Shown here: one piece after another, positions 63,823 to 64,000 of the stretch
Layout of the letters: the number at the start of each line of letters is the position of its first letter
How positions within the stretch are numbered: the stretch's first letter is position 1
Assembly: GCF_000233455.1 (NCBI RefSeq)
Contig: NZ_JH376420.1
Location: forward strand, 330,626-394,625
Direction: 5' to 3'
DNA from: [Clostridium] citroniae WAL-17108
Lineage (GTDB): Bacteria > Bacillota > Clostridia > Lachnospirales > Lachnospiraceae
DNA length: 64,000 bases
The notes under the pieces: generated by a model
Seen by the model: only the letters and a program-made list of their open reading frames with translations
What the model was told of the DNA's origin: nothing
The model's database searches: none
Made by a program: the position numbers and the translations under genes

Positions 63823-64000
63823 ATGAATAATAAAGGCAATCAGAAACATTTAACATTTGAACAGCGTGTTGATATTGAGAAAGGACTTACCGAGAATAAA
63901 AACTTCGCAGAAATCGGAAGAATGATCGGAAAAGCTCCTTCCACTGTATCAAAAGAGGTACGACTTCACGCACACACAAAAGAACGTCCTGATGCAGGAT
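63823..64000 (+). CDS. IS30-family transposase, 5' end
   Basis: ATG 63823 (GGAGATCATT upstream). The visible 59 codons read MNNKGNQKHLTFEQRVDIEK, then GLTENKNFAEIGRMIGKAPS and TVSKEVRLHAHTK, the IS30 N-terminal HTH. The frame runs off the right edge. The left inverted repeat was not identified with certainty; a candidate begins near 63667 (ATTGTAAATTCCAG). Confidence 0.88.
   Translation, partial: MNNKGNQKHLTFEQRVDIEKGLTENKNFAEIGRMIGKAPSTVSKEVRLHAHTKERPDAG

Overview
The window looks like a Lachnospiraceae chromosome (Clostridia; Enterocloster/[Clostridium] bolteae-like by gene content, genus not proven). The housekeeping order uvrC-hprK-murB-rapZ-whiA-Crh/HPr-dnaE-pfkA-dusB-greA-lysS is typical of that group, and RBSs are AGGAGG-like with TTGACA-N17-TATAAT promoters. 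No rRNA, tRNA or CRISPR was seen.

Region 1 (1 to about 26.96 kb, essentially all minus strand) is one end of an integrative conjugative element (ICE). It runs off the left edge, so relaxase and integrase are not visible. Reading in transcription order from the lysS-side end: a DUF6075-like gene, parA, parB, three palindromic repeats that may be a parS centromere, a possible HTH protein, a zinc-ribbon protein, several small unknowns, then a type IV secretion module (VirB2-like, TrbL/VirB6-like, VirB1/C39-like, a secreted membrane protein, PrgI, VirB4), accessory ICE genes (DUF5697-like, possible DUF6100, a relaxation-like protein, a DUF6017-type replication protein), the VirD4 coupling protein, a sortase B, an XRE repressor and a LytTR response regulator. 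Two different group II introns interrupt this element: one splits virD4 inside the DPKS motif, the other splits parB. Exact splice junctions can be read for both, and splicing restores both proteins. Two promoters in the ICE are each followed by an intrinsic terminator before the first gene, which suggests attenuation control.

Region 2 (27.0-42.8 kb, minus strand) is core genome: translation/transcription (lysS, greA), tRNA modification (dusB), glycolysis (pfkA), replication (dnaE), the carbon-control and cell-envelope block (Crh-like HPr, whiA, rapZ, murB, hprK), repair (uvrC) and a lipoprotein of the DUF4015 glycoside hydrolase type.

Region 3 (43-64 kb) is mixed metabolic and accessory DNA: a mannitol-dehydrogenase-family reductase, a small secreted peptide with its own promoter and terminator, a short XRE protein, a lipoprotein, a sucrose operon (LacI repressor, PTS EIIBCA, GH32 hydrolase) with two palindromic operators flanking the promoter, a yybP-ykoY manganese riboswitch ahead of an unknown gene plus yccF, a spore-photoproduct-lyase homologue, an SRPBCC/AraC pair, an internally deleted ABC exporter, a CCA-adding-enzyme homologue that has lost its catalytic carboxylates, a PadR/SEDS-like pair under a perfect 24-bp inverted repeat, a DUF4397 repeat protein, DUF3788 and DUF1266 proteins, a GNAT-YoaP protein, a pair of paralogous zinc-ribbon proteins behind a promoter carrying two SOS-box-like sites, and the start of an IS30-family transposase at the right edge.
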